Assembly (NCBI RefSeq): GCF_020076305.1
Contig: NZ_JAIQXE010000002.1
Location: forward strand, 124,001-188,000
DNA from: Flavihumibacter profundi
GTDB lineage: Bacteria; Bacteroidota; Bacteroidia; Chitinophagales; Chitinophagaceae
Length of the DNA: 64,000 bases
Direction of reading: 5' to 3'
The first letter of the stretch is position 1, and every line of letters starts with the position of its first letter. Of this stretch, positions 18,817-28,249 are shown piece by piece. A program made the position numbers and the translations under genes. The notes under the pieces are model-generated. The model was not told the origin of the DNA. It was given only the letters and a program-made list of their open reading frames with translations, and did not search any database.

Positions 18817-20493
18817 ATGTCATCATCATTTGTAATTGGGGTAGACTACGGTACAGATTCTGTGCGCTCGGTAATAGTGGATACTTCCAATGGCGCTGAA
18901 ATTAGTTCCTCAGTTTTTTATTATCCGCGCTGGCGCGATGGCCTTTATTGTGATGCGGCGAATAACCAGTTCCGGCAGCACCCGCTTGATTTTACCGAAG
19001 GACTGGAAAATACTGTTACAGAATGTTTACGCCTGGCTGGCCCGGCAGTTGCTCAGCGGGTTAAAGCTATTTCGGTTGATACAACCGGCTCATCTCCGGT
19101 TGCCGTGGATCGCAGCGGAACCCCTCTCGCATTAATCCCCGGGTTTGAGCAAAACCCCAATGCTATGTTTGTATTGTGGAAGGACCATACCGCCGTAAAT
19201 GAAGCTGCTGAAATTAATAACCACGCTGCCGGCTTTAATACCAATTACCTGCAATTCGTTGGGGGTATTTATTCTTCTGAATGGTTCTGGGCAAAGTTGC
19301 TGCACATTTTGCGCGTAGACCCCACCGTTAGGGCAGCTAATTATTCCTGGGTGGAACACTGCGACTGGATTCCTTTTTTATTGACCGGCGGAACCGATGT
19401 CCAACAGATGCGCAGGGGTGTCTGCTCAGCCGGACATAAAGCTTTATGGGCTAAAGAATTCGGTGGACTGCCACCCAATGATTTTTTTAGCAGCCTTGAC
19501 CCTTTACTTAATGGCTATACTTCCCGGTTATTTACTAATACTTATACTGCCGACCAGCCCGCCGGCCATCTTTCCCCGGAATGGGCCGCCCGCCTGGGTT
19601 TAACCACCAGCGTGGTGATCGGCGTTGGTGCTTTCGACGCGCACATGGGTGCAGTTGGCGGACAAATTGAACCTTACCACCTCAGTAAAGTGATGGGCAC
19701 TTCCACCTGCGATATGCTGGTAGCACCTGTTAATGAAGTGGAGCATATTCTCGTGAAGGGCATATGCGGACAGGTTCCTGGTTCTGTGATACCGGGCATG
19801 ATGGGCATGGAAGCCGGCCAGTCTGCCTTCGGCGATACCTATGCCTGGTTCCGTAAGATGACCACGCAATCTGTTGGTAAATTGTTGCGGACCTCAAAGC
19901 TGGTTGACAAGGACCTGGCTGCAGCACTAGAAACAGAATTGAATGACCGTTTCATAAAAGAAGTATCCACTGAAGCCGCCGCTTTGCCTCTTTCTGACAA
20001 GGATGAGCTTGCCATTGACTGGCTGAATGGCCGGCGCACACCCGATGCCAACCAAATGCTGAAAGCCACGATCACCGGGCTTCACCTCGGTTCCGATGCG
20101 CCCCGGATTTTAAGGGCACTGATCGAGTCTACCTGTTTTGGCGCTAAGGCCATCGTAGACCGTTTTAATGAACAGGGTGTTCCGGTGAAAGGATTGATCG
20201 GCCTCGGTGGTGTTGCAAAAAAATCTCCCTATATCATGCAGGTAATGGCCGATGTTATGCAGATGCCCATCCGCATACACCGCTCGGAACAAACCTGTGC
20301 AGCCGGCGCAGCGATGTTTGCCGCCACCGCCGCTGGTATATTTTCAAGGGTAGAAGAAGCAATGGATAAAATGGGCCAGGGATTCGATGCAGAATACCAT
20401 CCCGATAAAAATAACGCAACGCACTATGCGAAAAGATACGAGCGCTATAAAGAACTCGGGCGGTTTACAGAGGGAGTGAATAGTGAATGGTGA
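18817..20493 (+). CDS. araB: Ribulokinase
   Basis: 558 residues of the FGGY kinase family, the normal ribulokinase size. The N-terminal ATPase-fold motif is GVDYGTDSVRSVI, the substrate segment DTTGSSP, and the C-terminal FGGY region contains LIGLGGVAKKSPYIMQVMADV. It phosphorylates L-ribulose to L-ribulose-5-phosphate. It is followed by araD and araA in the operon. The final codons (VNSEW and the stop) lie inside a heptamer repeat cluster, so the C-terminal residues appear to have been contributed by repeat DNA. Confidence 0.95.
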   Translation: MSSSFVIGVDYGTDSVRSVIVDTSNGAEISSSVFYYPRWRDGLYCDAANNQFRQHPLDFTEGLENTVTECLRLAGPAVAQRVKAISVDTTGSSPVAVDRSGTPLALIPGFEQNPNAMFVLWKDHTAVNEAAEINNHAAGFNTNYLQFVGGIYSSEWFWAKLLHILRVDPTVRAANYSWVEHCDWIPFLLTGGTDVQQMRRGVCSAGHKALWAKEFGGLPPNDFFSSLDPLLNGYTSRLFTNTYTADQPAGHLSPEWAARLGLTTSVVIGVGAFDAHMGAVGGQIEPYHLSKVMGTSTCDMLVAPVNEVEHILVKGICGQVPGSVIPGMMGMEAGQSAFGDTYAWFRKMTTQSVGKLLRTSKLVDKDLAAALETELNDRFIKEVSTEAAALPLSDKDELAIDWLNGRRTPDANQMLKATITGLHLGSDAPRILRALIESTCFGAKAIVDRFNEQGVPVKGLIGLGGVAKKSPYIMQVMADVMQMPIRIHRSEQTCAAGAAMFAATAAGIFSRVEEAMDKMGQGFDAEYHPDKNNATHYAKRYERYKELGRFTEGVNSEW

Positions 20494-20612
20494 ATCGTGA
20501 ATGGGAGAAAGGCATCCGAATCCCCCCTATTCACCATTCACTATTCACCATTCACCATTCACCATTCACCATTCACCATTCACCGCTTACCGCTCACCGC
20601 TCACCGCTCACC
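20476..20612. repeat. Heptamer repeat cluster with long inverted repeat at the araB-araD junction
   Basis: A 20-nt arm (20476-20495, GTGAATAGTGAATGGTGAAT) is exactly complementary to 20529-20548, with a 33-nt loop. Tandem ATTCACC-like heptamers then run to about 20580 and degrade into CTCACCG units up to 20612. The araB stop lies within the left arm. The cluster fills nearly all of the araB-araD gap and can fold into a strong hairpin inside the operon mRNA. Confidence 0.9.
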
Positions 20613-20624
20613 AAAACATACTGT

Positions 20625-21320
20625 ATGAACTTCGAAGACATCAGACAACAGGCTTATGCAGCCAATATGCAGCTACCGAAACTGGGACTGGTTTTGTTCA
20701 CTTTCGGAAATGTAAGTGCTGCCGACAGGTCCAGGGGCGTATTTGCCATCAAACCCAGCGGGGTGCCTTATGATGAACTGAGCCCGGAAAAAATGGTGAT
20801 CGTTGATTTTGAAGGTAAAATAGTGGATGGGAATTTAAGGCCTTCATCAGATACCTTAACGCATGCTGTTTTATATAAATACTGGACTGCAATTGGTGGT
20901 ATCGTGCATACCCATTCTACTTATGCAACAGCATGGGCCCAGGCACAACACGATATACCGATTTTTGGCACAACCCATGCCGATCATTGTACCGTTGATA
21001 TTCCCTGTGCTCCCCCTATGGATGATAGTATGATCAGGGGTAATTACGAATTCGAAACCGGTTTCCAGATCATGAATTGTTTTGCAGAACGCGAACTCAA
21101 TTATAAAGAAGTTGAAATGGTACTGGTCGGAAACCATGCGCCTTTTACCTGGGGAAAAGATGCGGCAAAAGCCGTGTACAATAGTGCTGTTTTGGAAACA
21201 ATTGCGCAGATGGCTATGCTCACAAAACAGATCAATCCGGCTGCCCCGCGACTTAAGGAAGCATTGATCACTAAACATTTTGAACGGAAACACGGACCCG
21301 ATTCTTATTACGGGCAGTAA
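20625..21320 (+). CDS. araD: L-ribulose-5-phosphate 4-epimerase
   Basis: 231 residues of the class II aldolase/epimerase family, with the zinc-binding His pair in VHTHSTYATAWAQA and the third ligand in HADHCT. It converts L-ribulose-5-phosphate to D-xylulose-5-phosphate, which enters the pentose phosphate pathway. The frame is open back to 20487, but that part is translated from the heptamer repeat, so the ATG at 20625 is the real start. It is followed by araA after 34 nt. Confidence 0.95.
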   Translation: MNFEDIRQQAYAANMQLPKLGLVLFTFGNVSAADRSRGVFAIKPSGVPYDELSPEKMVIVDFEGKIVDGNLRPSSDTLTHAVLYKYWTAIGGIVHTHSTYATAWAQAQHDIPIFGTTHADHCTVDIPCAPPMDDSMIRGNYEFETGFQIMNCFAERELNYKEVEMVLVGNHAPFTWGKDAAKAVYNSAVLETIAQMAMLTKQINPAAPRLKEALITKHFERKHGPDSYYGQ

Positions 21321-21354
21321 CACAATCAAAAAATAAATTTCGAAATATTCTGTT

Positions 21355-22854
21355 ATGGTTGATCTAAAAAAACTGGAACTGTGGTTTGTAACCGGAAGCC
21401 AGCATTTGTATGGTGAGGAAACACTGAAGCAGGTTGCTGCGCATTCGCAAACTATTGCTGCTGCATTAAACAGCTCCCCAAAAATTGCTGTTACGGTCGT
21501 GTATAAGCCGGTCCTGAAAACGCCCGACGAAATTTATGCACTCTGCCAGGAAGTGAACAATGCTAAGAACTGTATCGGTATCATTGCCTGGATGCATACT
21601 TTTTCGCCAGCTAAAATGTGGATCGGCGGATTGAAGATTTTACAGAAGCCTTTGCTGCACCTGCACACCCAGTTCAATCGCGATATCCCATGGAATGATA
21701 TTGATATGGATTTCATGAACCTGAACCAGAGCGCTCATGGTGACCGCGAGTTTGGTTTTATCATGACCCGTATGCGCCTCCGCCGCAAAGTTGTGGTGGG
21801 TTATTGGGAAGACCCCGCCGTTCAGGTTAATATTAATACCTGGGCAAGGGCTGCCGCCGGATGGCACGACTGGCAAGGCGCCCGCTTTGTTCGTTTCGGT
21901 GATAACATGCGCCAGGTTGCCGTTACTGAAGGTGATAAGGTGGAAGCTGAAATGAAATTCGGTTACTCAGTGAATACGCATGGCGTTGGCGACCTGGTGA
22001 AAGTGATTAATGAAGTTACTGACGCTGATATTGAAAAGCTTTGTGCTGTTTATGAGGATCAATATAAATTGACCGATACATTGGCCCGGGGCGGTTCACA
22101 ACGGGCATCCCTGGTCGAAGCTGCACGCATTGAACTGGGTATGCGTTATTTTTTGGAGCAGGGTAACTTTAAAGGTTTCACAGATACTTTTGAAGACCTC
22201 CACGGTATGGTACAACTGCCCGGTATCGCCTCCCAGCGCCTGATGGCTGATGGCTATGGCTTTGGCGGTGAGGGCGACTGGAAAACTGCTGCGCTTGTGC
22301 GGGCTATGAAGGTTATGGGATCCGGGCTGAAAGGTGGTAATTCCTTCATGGAAGATTACACCTATCATTTTGACCCGGAAAACCAAATGGTGCTTGGCGC
22401 ACACATGCTGGAAATATGCTCTTCTATTGCTCACGGACAACCGCTTTGTTCAGTTCATCCTCTCGGTATCGGCGGTAAAGCTGACCCCGTTCGTTTGGTC
22501 TTTAATGTTGCCGGCGGACCGGCCCTGAACGCTTCCATTATTGACATGGGTAACCGCTTCCGCTTACTGGTAAATGAAGTTGAAGCGATAACGCCGGTGC
22601 ATGACCTTCCTAAACTTCCCGTTGCCCGCGTTTTATGGAAACCCTACCCCGATATGCAAACCGGCTGTGCCGCATGGATCCTGGCCGGAGGCGCCCACCA
22701 TACCTGCTATAGCCAGAACCTCACTGCCGGACACCTGGAGGATTTTGCTGACATGGCCCAGGTCGAATATGTACTTATCGGGAAAAAAACAGACCTCTAC
22801 CAATTCAAGAATGAATTACGCTGGAGTGATGTATATTACCAAATCAATTCTTAA
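21355..22854 (+). CDS. araA: L-arabinose isomerase
   Basis: 499 residues, matching the AraA family throughout: N-terminal [15 protein letters not shown], the [11 protein letters not shown] segment, metal-site glutamate in [13 protein letters not shown], and [10 protein letters not shown] with its metal-binding His/Glu. The enzyme interconverts L-arabinose and L-ribulose in the cytoplasm using Mn2+. It lies between araD and the symporter, spaced 34 and 18 nt. Confidence 0.97.
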   Translation: MVDLKKLELWFVTGSQHLYGEETLKQVAAHSQTIAAALNSSPKIAVTVVYKPVLKTPDEIYALCQEVNNAKNCIGIIAWMHTFSPAKMWIGGLKILQKPLLHLHTQFNRDIPWNDIDMDFMNLNQSAHGDREFGFIMTRMRLRRKVVVGYWEDPAVQVNINTWARAAAGWHDWQGARFVRFGDNMRQVAVTEGDKVEAEMKFGYSVNTHGVGDLVKVINEVTDADIEKLCAVYEDQYKLTDTLARGGSQRASLVEAARIELGMRYFLEQGNFKGFTDTFEDLHGMVQLPGIASQRLMADGYGFGGEGDWKTAALVRAMKVMGSGLKGGNSFMEDYTYHFDPENQMVLGAHMLEICSSIAHGQPLCSVHPLGIGGKADPVRLVFNVAGGPALNASIIDMGNRFRLLVNEVEAITPVHDLPKLPVARVLWKPYPDMQTGCAAWILAGGAHHTCYSQNLTAGHLEDFADMAQVEYVLIGKKTDLYQFKNELRWSDVYYQINS

Positions 22855-22872
22855 CCAACTCGCTGGACTGCC

Positions 22873-24558
22873 ATGAATAATTCACTAACGACTGCTGACA
22901 TACTTGTCTTCCTTACTTATATTGTTGTTGTAGGCTCATATGGTTACTGGATCTATAACCAAAAGAAAAAAACAGTAACCGATACCAAGGATTTCTTCCT
23001 TGCCGAAGGTTCCCTTACCTGGTGGGCTATCGGCGCCTCATTAATCGCTTCCAATATTTCCGCTGAACAATTCATCGGTATGAGCGGCAATGGTTTTTTT
23101 GTAGGTATTGCCGTTGCAGCCTATGAGTGGATCGCCGCACTCGCACTGATCATTATTGCTGTCTGGTTTATCCCGATCTACCTGAAGAACCATATTTATA
23201 CCATGCCGCAGTTTTTAAAAACGCGGTACAATGAAACAGTGGCGCTGATCATGGCCATCTTCTGGCTCTTCCTTTATGTATTTGTAAACCTTACTTCAAT
23301 CCTTTACCTGGGCGCCATCGCCATTAACGGTTTGCTTGGCGGACAATACCTGCATGTTGTAATGATTGCCCTGGCTATCGCCGCAGTTATTATTACACTG
23401 GGCGGTATGAAAGTGATTGGTTATACTGATGTTATCCAGGTGACGGTTTTGATCATCGGCGGATTGGCGACCACCTACATGGCACTTTCATTGGTGAGCG
23501 AAAAATTCGGGATGGGCAGCAGCGCCATCGAAGGTTTTAAAGTGTTGATGAAAGACGCCCCGGACCATTTCCACATGATCCTCGACAAACCTACAGCCGA
23601 TTCGCCACAGGAGCATATCGATAAATACCTGATCCTTCCGGGTATCCTGATGTACGCAGTTGGTCAGTGGATCGTGAACCTGAACTACTGGGGCTGTAAC
23701 CAGTATATCACCCAACGCGCACTGGGCGCCGACCTCACGACTGCGCGTACGGGTATCTTATTTGCCGCCATGCTCAAACTGATGATGCCAGTGATCGTTA
23801 TGTTGCCGGGTATCGCTGCTTATGTGTTGTACAGGAATGGCCACCTGCCACAGCTGAAAGGCGGGATGGACGGGGCTTATTCAGCAGTGCTGGGCTTTTT
23901 GCCATCCGGACTGAAAGGCTTGTCTGTTGCGGCTTTGACGGCTGCGATCGTGGCTTCCCTGGCCGGTAAGGCGAATAGTATCTCCACCATTTTTACCCTC
24001 GATATTTATAAGAAATATATCAAGCGCGATGCTGATGAAGAAAAGATGGTTTGGACCGGCCGGCTCGCCGTTATTTTTGCCATGATTGTGGCAGTGGCCT
24101 TTACCTGGGATGACCTGCTGGGTATTGGCGGTGCCGGCGGATTTACCTTCATCCAGAAATATACCGGGTATATTAGTCCGGGTGTATTTGCCGTATTCCT
24201 GCTGGGTATGTTCTGGAAGCGTACCACCGGGCCTGCAGCGGTTGCGGGTATCCTCTTCGGATTCGCCTTCTCCGTGTTTTTCAACGATATGGCGCCTAAC
24301 CTGATCGGCCATGAGACCTGGCTGTATACGGCTTACCCGAATGGTAAGGGCGGTTATGAAATCCCATTCCTGCTATGCATGGGCTTCTCTTTTGTATTCA
24401 CCACAATTATTATGGTCTGGATGAGCATGGCAGGACCTAAGGTTAGCGCTAAAGCGTTTGACCTTGACCGGGAAATGTTTAAGGTTAAACCTATTACAAT
24501 TGTGCAAATTGTCATTACATTATTAATACTAATGGCGTTATATGTGAAATTCTGGTAA
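22873..24558 (+). CDS. Sodium/solute symporter, SSS family (probable L-arabinose importer)
   Basis: 561 residues with about 14 hydrophobic helices and the SSS signature areas: the N-terminal FFLAEGSLTWWAIGASLIASNISAEQ and the later GLSVAALTAAIVASLAGKANS sodium-site helix. SglT-like members import sugars with Na+ across the inner membrane. Its position between araA and the AraR-like regulator makes arabinose the likely substrate. The fusion of transport and catabolism in one transcript is typical of arabinose loci in this phylum. Confidence 0.9.
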   Translation: MNNSLTTADILVFLTYIVVVGSYGYWIYNQKKKTVTDTKDFFLAEGSLTWWAIGASLIASNISAEQFIGMSGNGFFVGIAVAAYEWIAALALIIIAVWFIPIYLKNHIYTMPQFLKTRYNETVALIMAIFWLFLYVFVNLTSILYLGAIAINGLLGGQYLHVVMIALAIAAVIITLGGMKVIGYTDVIQVTVLIIGGLATTYMALSLVSEKFGMGSSAIEGFKVLMKDAPDHFHMILDKPTADSPQEHIDKYLILPGILMYAVGQWIVNLNYWGCNQYITQRALGADLTTARTGILFAAMLKLMMPVIVMLPGIAAYVLYRNGHLPQLKGGMDGAYSAVLGFLPSGLKGLSVAALTAAIVASLAGKANSISTIFTLDIYKKYIKRDADEEKMVWTGRLAVIFAMIVAVAFTWDDLLGIGGAGGFTFIQKYTGYISPGVFAVFLLGMFWKRTTGPAAVAGILFGFAFSVFFNDMAPNLIGHETWLYTAYPNGKGGYEIPFLLCMGFSFVFTTIIMVWMSMAGPKVSAKAFDLDREMFKVKPITIVQIVITLLILMALYVKFW

Positions 24559-24567
24559 TTTAGTTTC

Positions 24568-25257
24568 ATGGGAAGGATAGAGTACAGGAATCACGATAGG
24601 TTTTTACTGTCTGTTGATTGTATCATTTTCGGATTTGACGGGAAGGGCATGAAGGCGCTGATTGTAAAACGGGCGCTTGAACCAGAAACCGGGAAATGGT
24701 CCCTGAGTGGTGGCTTCGTAAAAAAGGAAGAAAGTGTGGACCAGGCTGCTGAACGTATACTGGTTACACTCACCGGGTTGGAAAAAATATACATGGAACA
24801 GTTACACTGTTTCGGTGATATCAGTCGCGACCCTGGTGGCCGGGTGGTTTCAATTGCCTATTATGCCCTGATCAAAATTGACGCAAGCAATGAACAATTG
24901 CTGGATACCCACAACGCACAATGGGTTGACCTGCATCACCTGCCTCCCCTGATTTTTGACCACAACCAGATGGTGAAAATGGCAAAGGAACGATTGCAGC
25001 AAAAGGTCGCAAACCATCCGATCGGGTTCGAATTGCTGCCGCACAAATTTACACTGCAGCAATTGCTGGGATTATATGAAGCGATTTACGAAACCAACTT
25101 CGACAAACGCAACTTCACCCGCAAAATCCTCGCCCTGGGTATTTTGCAACGGCTGAACGAAAAGGAAAGGGAGTCCTCCAAGAAAGGCGCATTCTACTAC
25201 GTCTTCGACAAGAAAAAATACAAACAGCTGGAACACGAAGGGATAAAACTGATTTAA
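24568..25257 (+). CDS. araR: Nudix-like transcriptional regulator, AraR type (NrtR superfamily)
   Basis: 229 residues in two parts: a Nudix-fold domain (about 8-140) and a C-terminal winged helix (about 150-225, FTLQQLLGLYEAIYE). The Nudix box is degenerate: GGFVKKEESVDQAAERILVTL lacks the REUxEE glutamates, so it should bind a ligand, not hydrolyse one. A Nudix-type AraR is known to repress arabinose genes in Bacteroides, with L-arabinose as inducer. The location, 9 nt after the symporter and last in the arabinose operon, supports that role. Direct DNA-binding targets were not identified here. Confidence 0.85.
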   Translation: MGRIEYRNHDRFLLSVDCIIFGFDGKGMKALIVKRALEPETGKWSLSGGFVKKEESVDQAAERILVTLTGLEKIYMEQLHCFGDISRDPGGRVVSIAYYALIKIDASNEQLLDTHNAQWVDLHHLPPLIFDHNQMVKMAKERLQQKVANHPIGFELLPHKFTLQQLLGLYEAIYETNFDKRNFTRKILALGILQRLNEKERESSKKGAFYYVFDKKKYKQLEHEGIKLI

Positions 25258-25263
25258 CTTTCT

Positions 25264-25299
25264 TCACCCGCCGGGTATTACCCGGCGGGTGATTTTTTT
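25264..25299 (+). terminator. Terminator of the arabinose operon made from palindromic repeat copy 2
   Basis: Repeat copy 2 (14-nt arms TCACCCGCCGGGTA and its complement around a central T, 25264-25292) begins 6 nt after the araR stop and is followed by seven T (25293-25299). This has the form of a Rho-independent terminator. The opposing channel gene ends at 25298 on the other strand. Confidence 0.8.
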
Positions 25300-26137
25300 A
25301 CAGCGGCCCCCCGCAGTACTTGCAGAATCCGGCATCTGGATCATGGCCACTGTTGCCACAATTAGGACAGGCCTTTGATGTTGTTTCTTCCTTTGCGGCA
25401 CTTTTCGACATTTCTATGGTAACAATGCCGGTGGGCACAGCGAGGATGGCATAACCCAAAAGCATAATGCAGGACGCTATTAATTTTCCTATTGGCGTAA
25501 CTGGCGAAATATCGCCATAGCCAACAGTGGTAATCGTGACGATGGCCCAGTAAATGCTTTGCGGGATGGAACTGAAGGATTCATTTGAACCGCTCTCCAC
25601 CACATAGATCAGCGCACCCAGGATGATGCTCAGCAATACCACAAAGCATAAGAAAATGAAGATCCTTCTCGCGCTGGCTTTCAACGCCAGCGTAATTGCC
25701 GCGCCTTCCCGCACAAACTGGCTGAGTTTTAAAATGCGGAAAATCCTTATGAGCCGTAGCGCCCTGATGGCAATCAGGAAATGCGAACCGGGTAAGAACA
25801 GGCCCAGGTAAGTGGGCAATATGGCCAGCAGGTCAACTATACCATAAAAGCTGACCATAAATTTCAACGGACTTTTTACCGTTAACAATCGTAATATGTA
25901 TTCAATAGTAAAAACTATGGTGATGGTCCATTCAAGGAAGTTTAACTGTGGGCCATAATGTTCGTGTACACTTTCAATACTTTGCAGCATCACCAGTACC
26001 AGGCTTACCAGTATCAGGAATAGCAGCGCCAGGTCAAAGTTTCGCCCGGCCCTGGTGTCTGATTCAAAAATTATGGTGAAGAGTTTTTCCCTCCAGCCCC
26101 TGGCTGGTTTGCCTGCTTTCATACTAACAATGTACAA
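25298..26137 (-). CDS. Voltage-gated-like potassium channel with C-terminal zinc ribbon
   Basis: 279 residues: S1-S4 helices, an arginine-rich S4 (RALRLIRIFRILK) acting as voltage sensor, and a pore loop with the K+ selectivity filter TTVGYGD at 203-209. Cysteine pairs at 257/260 and 272/275 then form a small zinc ribbon at the extreme C-terminus. Kv-like tetrameric channels conduct K+ across the inner membrane. The zinc ribbon is unusual for bacterial Kv channels and could be a cytoplasmic sensor. Start may also be Met6 at 26122. Confidence 0.88.
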   Translation of the reverse strand: MYIVSMKAGKPARGWREKLFTIIFESDTRAGRNFDLALLFLILVSLVLVMLQSIESVHEHYGPQLNFLEWTITIVFTIEYILRLLTVKSPLKFMVSFYGIVDLLAILPTYLGLFLPGSHFLIAIRALRLIRIFRILKLSQFVREGAAITLALKASARRIFIFLCFVVLLSIILGALIYVVESGSNESFSSIPQSIYWAIVTITTVGYGDISPVTPIGKLIASCIMLLGYAILAVPTGIVTIEMSKSAAKEETTSKACPNCGNSGHDPDAGFCKYCGGPL

Positions 26138-26154
26138 AAGATTGGCTGCTAAAC

Positions 26155-26751
26155 TTATTTGCGGCTGATAGAAAATATCGGTACCGGCGGGTCGAAATAC
26201 TGGTCTGTTTCCGGCTTGCGGTAAATCTTCCGCACAACATCCATCCCCTTAACCACTTTGCCGAAAGCAGCATAACCCTGTCCATCCGGATTATTTGCAC
26301 CCCCATAATCCAGGCCCGGCTGGTCCGTGAGGCAAATAAAAAACTCAGAAGATGCCGTTCCGGGTTCTTCCCGGGCAAGTGATACGGTTCCGGTCAGGTG
26401 TTTTAACCCGGTAATTTGCGTGTTTTCATGGGGGATCTTCGGAAGCTCAGGCTTCTTCTTCCTGCGGTTCCAAAGTCCACCCTGCATCAGTTCACCCTTC
26501 GGTGCATTGGAGGGCTGGTTGTCCATATTTAGCACCCGGTAGAAACTGGTATTATCATAAAGCTTCTGGTCAACAATCGCCAGGAATGCTTTCACCGATT
26601 GCGGCGCCTTGTCAGCATACAACTCAATCTCGATATCCCCTTCCCCGGTCTCGATCACAACCTCCTCCACCCGCCGGGTATTACCCGACGGGTGGGAATT
26701 GCAACTCAGGGCTAAAAATGCGAAAACATATAGTGTGGGAAAGAGGCGCAT
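26155..26751 (-). CDS. Cyclophilin-type peptidyl-prolyl isomerase, lipoprotein
   Basis: 198 residues with a lipoprotein signal (lipobox ending in Cys17, LALSC) and a cyclophilin domain: VIETGEGDIEIELYADKAPQSV..., FYRVLNMDNQP, and GTASSEFFICLTDQP. Cyclophilins catalyse cis-trans isomerisation of prolyl bonds, here on the periplasmic side, as a folding helper. Residues about 19-28 (SHPSGNTRRV) directly after the lipid cysteine are encoded by palindromic repeat copy 3, which forms the linker to the domain. Confidence 0.88.
   Translation of the reverse strand: MRLFPTLYVFAFLALSCNSHPSGNTRRVEEVVIETGEGDIEIELYADKAPQSVKAFLAIVDQKLYDNTSFYRVLNMDNQPSNAPKGELMQGGLWNRRKKKPELPKIPHENTQITGLKHLTGTVSLAREEPGTASSEFFICLTDQPGLDYGGANNPDGQGYAAFGKVVKGMDVVRKIYRKPETDQYFDPPVPIFSISRK
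26667..26695. repeat. GC-rich palindromic repeat, copy 3 (inside the cyclophilin gene)
   Basis: Same palindrome as copies 1, 2 and 4, with 14-nt arms and a central T; one base differs (G to A at 26688), giving one mismatch in the stem. It is translated on the minus strand as the linker after the lipidated cysteine. Confidence 0.9.
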
Positions 26752-26793
26752 AGGTGCTTTGCTGTTTTATTCCGGTAAATTTCTTATAATTTT

Positions 26794-26830
26794 TTATTTA
26801 CCCGCCGGGTATTACCCGGCGGGTAAATAA
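26794..26830. repeat. GC-rich palindromic repeat, copy 4 (intergenic, extended arms)
   Basis: This copy has perfect 18-nt arms (TTATTTACCCGCCGGGTA and its complement) around a central T, so even the flanks pair. It lies in the divergent region between the cyclophilin and metY genes. It has no T run, so it is not a typical terminator. Confidence 0.9.
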
Positions 26831-26833
26831 ATA

Positions 26834-26850
26834 TCTACTATATTAGTAGA
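26834..26850. promoter_or_regulatory. Palindrome upstream of metY (candidate operator)
   Basis: TCTACTA and TAGTAGA are perfect 7-nt arms separated by TAT. The site lies 21 nt before the metY ATG. Size and AT-rich spacer resemble sites of dimeric regulators of sulfur metabolism such as Rrf2-family proteins; this resemblance is inference. Confidence 0.45.
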
Positions 26851-26856
26851 CAATAA

Positions 26857-28179
<1,323 letters not shown>

Positions 28180-28195
28180 TAATCAGTTCCATAAT

Positions 28196-28231
28196 AAAAG
28201 AGGCTGCCCCATAAGGACAGCCTCTTTTTTA
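28196..28231. terminator. Bidirectional Rho-independent terminator
   Basis: A 14-nt stem (AAAAGAGGCTGCCC with GGACAGCCTCTTTT, one mismatch) has a short loop and ends in a T run. It sits between the convergent metY gene and the HEAT/DUF1080 gene. Confidence 0.88.
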
Positions 28232-28249
28232 TTCGCACCGGCGAAGAAA

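Noticed and set aside
20529-20580. Possible CRISPR-like array
   Set aside because: The units are 7-nt tandem heptamers without unique spacers and no cas genes are near.
20487-20624. N-terminal extension of araD (about 46 residues, HHSPFT repeats)
   Set aside because: It is the translation of heptamer repeat DNA; the conserved AraD start is the ATG at 20625.
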